From Clostridiales bacterium (GTDB taxonomy: Bacteria; Bacillota; Clostridia; Peptostreptococcales; NVVX01): a DNA stretch of 8,110 bases. Below are positions 5,160-8,110 of the stretch, in pieces (positions within the stretch are counted from its first letter, which is position 1; each line of letters begins with the position of its first letter). The translations under genes were made by a program, and so were the position numbers. Location of the stretch: NCBI GenBank assembly GCA_021129785.1, contig JAJOKQ010000088.1:1-8110 (forward strand), written 5' to 3'. Below the pieces are notes generated by a model, which was not told the origin of the DNA, made no database searches, and saw nothing but the letters and a program-made list of their open reading frames with translations.

Positions 5160-6815
5160 ATGAAAAAAACTCAAATCAAAGACTTTAAGGAGTTTAGTGA
5201 ACTGCCAATAACTGAGAACGTTTTGAGAGTTATTAAAGAATTAGGTTATGAATCGCCAACCCCAATACAAGCACAAGCTATGCCACGAATTTATCAAGGT
5301 GAAGATGTTATTGGACAAGCCCAAACGGGAACAGGAAAAACTGCTGCTTTCTCAATTCCATTAACTGAGAGAGTAGAAAGAAATGAAAACAGTGTGCAGA
5401 TTTTAGTTTTAACACCGACTAGAGAATTAGCAGTACAGGTAGCTGATGAGATACGAAAATTTTGTAAGTATATGCCAGGAACAAAATCCTTGGCAATATA
5501 TGGTGGGCAACCAATTGACAGGCAAATTAAGGCACTAAAACAGGGAGTTAAAATTGTAGTAGGTACACCAGGTAGAATTATTGATCATGTTAGAAGAAGA
5601 ACTTTAAAATTAGGGGCAGTGAAATCTCTAGTTCTAGATGAAGCAGATCAAATGCTTGATATGGGATTCTTAGAGGATATTGAAACAATTCTTAACGAAA
5701 CACCAAATACTAGACAAACTCTAATGTTTTCTGCGACGATTCCAAGAGAGATTGAAATAATTGCTAAAAAATACATGAAACAACCCCAAAAAATTAAAGT
5801 TGTTCATAGAGAATTAACAGTCCCACAAATTGAGCAGTATTTCTTTGAGGTAAAACCACATAGAAAGATTGAATCGCTATGTAGGATACTAGACATGGAG
5901 AAAAAAGAACTAGGAATGATATTTTCTAACACAAAGAGAAATGTTGATGAGTTAGTTGAAAAATTGCAAAGTAGAGGTTACTCAGCTGAAGGTATACATG
6001 GTGATATGAAACAGAGTCAAAGAGACAGAGTGATGAAAAAATTTAGAGATAGAACAATTGATTTATTGATAGCGACGGATGTTGCTGCAAGAGGAATTGA
6101 TGTTGAGAATGTTTCTCTTGTTGTTAATTATGATGTTCCTGAAAATTTTGAGTATTATGTTCATAGAATTGGCAGAACGGGACGAGCAGGTAACGTGGGA
6201 TTAGCATATACTTTAGTTGCATCGAGGCAAATAAGAACGCTAAAAGCACTCGAAAAGTATATTAAAGTTAAAATTACAAGAAAAGAAATTCCATCAATAA
6301 ATGCTATTGTTGAGAAGCAAAGAGATCATATCTCTAAAGAAATTTTTTCAGTTGTAGAAAAAGGTGGACTTACAGAGCATATAAACATGATTGAAAGAAT
6401 GTCAGAAGAGTATAATTCTATCGAAGTAGGTGCTGCAATCTTAAAAATGTATATAGAAAAAAACACATCTATTTCAGCACAAACAGACGAAGATTTGTCA
6501 GTTAAAACAGAAGAAGTTGACTATGATATGGTTAGAATATTTATTAGTGTTGGTAAAAATCATGGAATACAGGTTAGGCACATTGTGGGTGCAATTACTG
6601 CTGAAGCTAACATTAGAGGGAAATCAGTAGGTTCAATTGAGATTTATGACAAATTTACTTTCGTAGAAGTATCTAGAAAGCATTCAAGCAAAGTCATTAA
6701 GGCGTTGAACGGAACGAGGCTTAAAGGCAGAAGAGTAAGTGCAGAAATTGCTAACAAGAAAGCTGGAAGCCATAAAAAGGTAATAACAAATAAGACACAA
6801 TTGATAAAAACATAA
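5160..6815 (+). CDS. deaD: DEAD-box ATP-dependent RNA helicase (DeaD/CshA type) with DbpA-like RNA-binding domain
   Basis: A complete 551-residue DEAD-box helicase. All motifs are present: Q motif PTPIQAQAM; Walker A AQTGTGKT (54-61, K60); PTRELAVQ; GGQ; TPGRIIDH; DEAD (160-163); SAT (191-193); IFSNTKRNVDEL; IHGDMKQSQRDRVM; ATDVAARGIDV; and HRIGRTGR (335-342). Residues about 454-530 match the DbpA-type RRM-like RNA-binding domain (VRIFISVGKNHGI, then IRGKSVGSIEI and FTFVEV), which in DbpA directs the enzyme to 23S rRNA. A short basic tail follows. It is expected to unwind RNA in ribosome assembly and mRNA turnover, especially in the cold, fitting its place after csp. The ATG follows AAGGAG (5148-5153). 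The csp terminator means it is probably transcribed from its own promoter. DeaD, CshA and DbpA share this layout, so the symbol is provisional. Confidence 0.95.
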   Translation: MKKTQIKDFKEFSELPITENVLRVIKELGYESPTPIQAQAMPRIYQGEDVIGQAQTGTGKTAAFSIPLTERVERNENSVQILVLTPTRELAVQVADEIRKFCKYMPGTKSLAIYGGQPIDRQIKALKQGVKIVVGTPGRIIDHVRRRTLKLGAVKSLVLDEADQMLDMGFLEDIETILNETPNTRQTLMFSATIPREIEIIAKKYMKQPQKIKVVHRELTVPQIEQYFFEVKPHRKIESLCRILDMEKKELGMIFSNTKRNVDELVEKLQSRGYSAEGIHGDMKQSQRDRVMKKFRDRTIDLLIATDVAARGIDVENVSLVVNYDVPENFEYYVHRIGRTGRAGNVGLAYTLVASRQIRTLKALEKYIKVKITRKEIPSINAIVEKQRDHISKEIFSVVEKGGLTEHINMIERMSEEYNSIEVGAAILKMYIEKNTSISAQTDEDLSVKTEEVDYDMVRIFISVGKNHGIQVRHIVGAITAEANIRGKSVGSIEIYDKFTFVEVSRKHSSKVIKALNGTRLKGRRVSAEIANKKAGSHKKVITNKTQLIKT

Positions 6816-6886
6816 CTCAAACTACTTGATGCACGAAAATAACTGGTTAGTTTAATGTTTATATACTTTAAAAAGGGGAGTTTTTT

Positions 6887-7813
6887 ATGTTTAGAGCTAT
6901 TTTGAAGTTTATTGCTTTTCTAATTGCATGTGTTGTTGTTGCAATTGCAGCAGGAACTGTAAGTTTTATGCATTTCTCGGATGGCGATAGTATTTCCTTT
7001 AGAGATTTAGAAAAACTAGAAAAAATTGAAGAAACTATCAAGGATGTAAGTGAAGAACAAGAAATTATAGCCCAACCAGATGTAAGGACAAATATTTTAA
7101 TATCGAGTATTGAAAAAGGCGAAAGTGATGTAATTTTAGTAGCTTCAATTGAACATAATAAAAGAGAAATTGATATTATTTTTATTCCCAGAGACACGTT
7201 TTTTAAATTTCAGGGCGGAGTAGCTAGGAATGTAGATAAACTAAAAGATGTTTATGGAACTCTGGGAATTGAAGGTCTCACTGAAGCGGTAGAAGGTGTA
7301 TTACAAGGCATGGTGATAGACCACTATATAACCATTGATTATAAGGGATTTATAGATATAGTTGACTCAATTGGTGGTGTCGCAGTACAAATTGACGAAA
7401 GAATGTTTTATGTAGATTCACAAGAGACTCCACCGTTGATTATTGATTTTGCACCAGGCAATCACACTTTAAACGGTAAAGATAGTTTGAAATATATAAG
7501 ATATATTAGCGGTAGCGTTGTAAATGCTGCTTCCCGTGAAGATGATTTAGGTAGAATTTCTGCTATTAAGAATTTTGTAGAAGAAGCGATAAAAAAGTCT
7601 TTTACACTCAGACTACCAGTAGTTGCTAAAACCGCGCTTAAACATGTAAATTCAGACTTAGATGATGTAACCATAGCATCTTTGATAGCAGTTGTTACTA
7701 GAGTAGACTATAAGGACATTCGAATCCATACTTTGCCGGGACGTTTTACAGGAAATAATTTTTTTGTTCATGAGCGTGAAAAAACTAAAGTTTTGCTAAA
7801 AGAGCTTTTGTAG
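6887..7813 (+). CDS. LytR-CpsA-Psr (LCP) family membrane protein, divergent active site
   Basis: The 308-residue protein has an N-terminal membrane segment (about residues 7-27) and an extracellular LCP domain. LCP enzymes attach teichoic acids or other glycopolymers to peptidoglycan using polyprenyl-pyrophosphate-linked donors. Recognisable blocks are SDVILVASIE (D81), IFIPRDTFF (R102), DHYITIDYKGFIDIVDSIGGV, the run from HTLNGKDSLKYIRYI (R205) and DDLGRISAI (R223). Some usual features are altered: the GxD motif expected at about residues 73-75 reads SSI, the loop to D81 is short, the second Arg of YxRxR is missing, and GRxxRQ reads GRISAI. Reduced or changed activity is therefore possible. 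The ATG follows AAGGGGAG (6873-6880). The 71-base gap before it holds TATACT (6862-6867), a fair -10 box without a good -35. Length is normal for a short LCP protein with one membrane span. Confidence 0.85.
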   Translation: MFRAILKFIAFLIACVVVAIAAGTVSFMHFSDGDSISFRDLEKLEKIEETIKDVSEEQEIIAQPDVRTNILISSIEKGESDVILVASIEHNKREIDIIFIPRDTFFKFQGGVARNVDKLKDVYGTLGIEGLTEAVEGVLQGMVIDHYITIDYKGFIDIVDSIGGVAVQIDERMFYVDSQETPPLIIDFAPGNHTLNGKDSLKYIRYISGSVVNAASREDDLGRISAIKNFVEEAIKKSFTLRLPVVAKTALKHVNSDLDDVTIASLIAVVTRVDYKDIRIHTLPGRFTGNNFFVHEREKTKVLLKELL

Positions 7814-7853
7814 ACTATTGAAACTTTCTCTGATTTAGCTTTTGTTTTCGCTG

Positions 7854-7880
7854 TTTTTACAAAATTAATTATTGTAAAAA
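7854..7880 (+). repeat. AT-rich perfect inverted repeat downstream of the LCP gene
   Basis: TTTTTACAA (7854-7862) and TTGTAAAAA (7872-7880) are perfect 9-bp inverted repeats around a nine-base loop. They lie 40 bases after the LCP stop. On either strand an A/T-rich stem next to a T run could give weak bidirectional termination, but the stem has little GC, so efficient termination is uncertain. Confidence 0.4.
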
Positions 7881-7920
7881 GTAATTCACACTTCCTCTTA
7901 TTATTAGACATATTATAAAA

Positions 7921-7949
7921 ATAGATACGAATCTAATTTGTCTATCTAT
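7921..7949. repeat. inverted repeat next to the structured RNA boundary
   Basis: ATAGATA (7921-7927) and TATCTAT (7943-7949) are perfect 7-bp inverted repeats; a nested AGAT/ATCT pair lies within the left half. The repeat ends nine bases before the start of the GC-rich structured segment. It may be target-site flank, a terminator remnant, or part of a mobile-element end. Nothing in the sequence decides between these. Confidence 0.35.
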
Positions 7950-7957
7950 TATGTTTT

Positions 7958-8085
7958 AGAGTCAAGACTCCCACTTCTTCAATTGGGAATTTCCAAGGGG
8001 GTAGAATCCCGGCTCTTCGATGTTCAGCATAGCTGGACGAGTTCACTACTTAGTCGCGGTGGTAGCGGTTGTTTGGGAGGACTCT
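7958..8085 (+). ncRNA. structured non-coding RNA, candidate IS605-type guide (omega/HEARO-like) RNA
   Basis: A segment of about 128 bases with strong predicted structure. AGAGTC (7958-7963) and CTCCCA (7968-7973), separated by a four-base bulge, pair with the contiguous TGGGAG (8074-8079) and GACTCT (8080-8085), giving a 12-bp closing stem. Inside are TTGG/CCAA (7983-7986, 7993-7996), a GGG/CCC hairpin with loop residues GTAGAAT (7997-8010), GTTCAGC/GCTGGAC with an ATA loop (8022-8038), and CTAC/GTAG (8046-8049, 8062-8065). GC is 62 of 120 bases (7961-8080) against 25 of 120 in the preceding stretch. No convincing ORF covers it. A compact multi-hairpin RNA with a GGGGGTAGAATCCC element, at the edge of non-native-looking DNA, fits the guide RNA of an IS200/IS605-related element: an IscB omegaRNA (HEARO) on the + strand with its gene to the right, or a TnpB right-end RNA read on the - strand. 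Strand and family are inferred; a cis-regulatory leader for a gene beyond the edge is the main alternative. Confidence 0.5.
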
Positions 8086-8110
8086 TTGATGATAACTTAA
8101 TACTTATTTG

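Noticed and set aside
7885..7916. TTCACA and TATTAT as a promoter driving the structured RNA
   Set aside because: Both boxes are close to consensus, but the spacer is 20 bases, outside the usual 16-18.
7958..8085. Group II intron end, T-box leader, 6S RNA or SRP RNA
   Set aside because: The group II GTGYG start, the T-box conserved sequence, the long 6S duplex with central bubble and the SRP GNRA domain are not visible.
8025..8110. A 28-codon open frame on the - strand from the right edge, as the end of a TnpB gene
   Set aside because: The translation (ending SSELVQLC) shows no TnpB C-terminal zinc-finger or catalytic motif; it is too short to call, although a TnpB gene further right cannot be excluded.

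Overview
The window is AT-rich DNA from a low-GC Gram-positive bacterium, most likely a member of Clostridia (Bacillota). The evidence is strong AGGAGG-type ribosome binding sites, frequent TTG/GTG starts, sigma-A-like promoters, and typical Firmicutes families (RsbU/SpoIIE-type phosphatase, HPr-like protein, YtxH and DUF948 proteins, a LytR-CpsA-Psr protein). No feature identifies genus or species. All complete genes read on the + strand.

Region 1 (1-142) is the tail of an unrecognised gene. Region 2 (276-3732) is a tight three-gene operon: a SpoIIE-family serine phosphatase fused to a degenerate receiver domain, an HPr-fold protein whose catalytic His15 is replaced by Lys while the Ser46 regulatory site is kept, and a 647-residue glutamine synthetase family enzyme with a helical C-terminal extension ending in a UVR-like motif. 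All three use non-ATG starts behind good Shine-Dalgarno sites. The set looks like a signalling module in which a Ser-phosphorylatable HPr paralogue could link a phosphatase to a nitrogen enzyme; that link is inference.

Region 3 (3770-4630) is a promoter followed by two small membrane-anchored proteins, YtxH-like and DUF948/YtxG-like, similar to the Bacillus ytxG-ytxH pair. Region 4 (4713-6815) is a cold-shock/RNA-remodelling pair: a Csp with its own promoter, a structured 3' UTR and a strong terminator, then a DEAD-box RNA helicase with a DbpA-type RNA-binding domain. Region 5 (6887-7813) is an LCP-family membrane protein with a partly degraded active-site signature.

Region 6 (7814-8110) has no protein gene. 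It opens with very AT-rich DNA containing inverted repeats. At about 7958 it switches abruptly to a roughly 52% GC, highly structured segment of about 128 bases, closed by a 12-bp long-range stem and holding several internal hairpins. This is best explained as a non-coding RNA at the edge of a mobile element, most likely the guide (omega) RNA of an IS200/IS605-related IscB or TnpB element whose protein gene lies beyond the right edge. It is the most interesting item in the window, but its family is not proven from this sequence alone.
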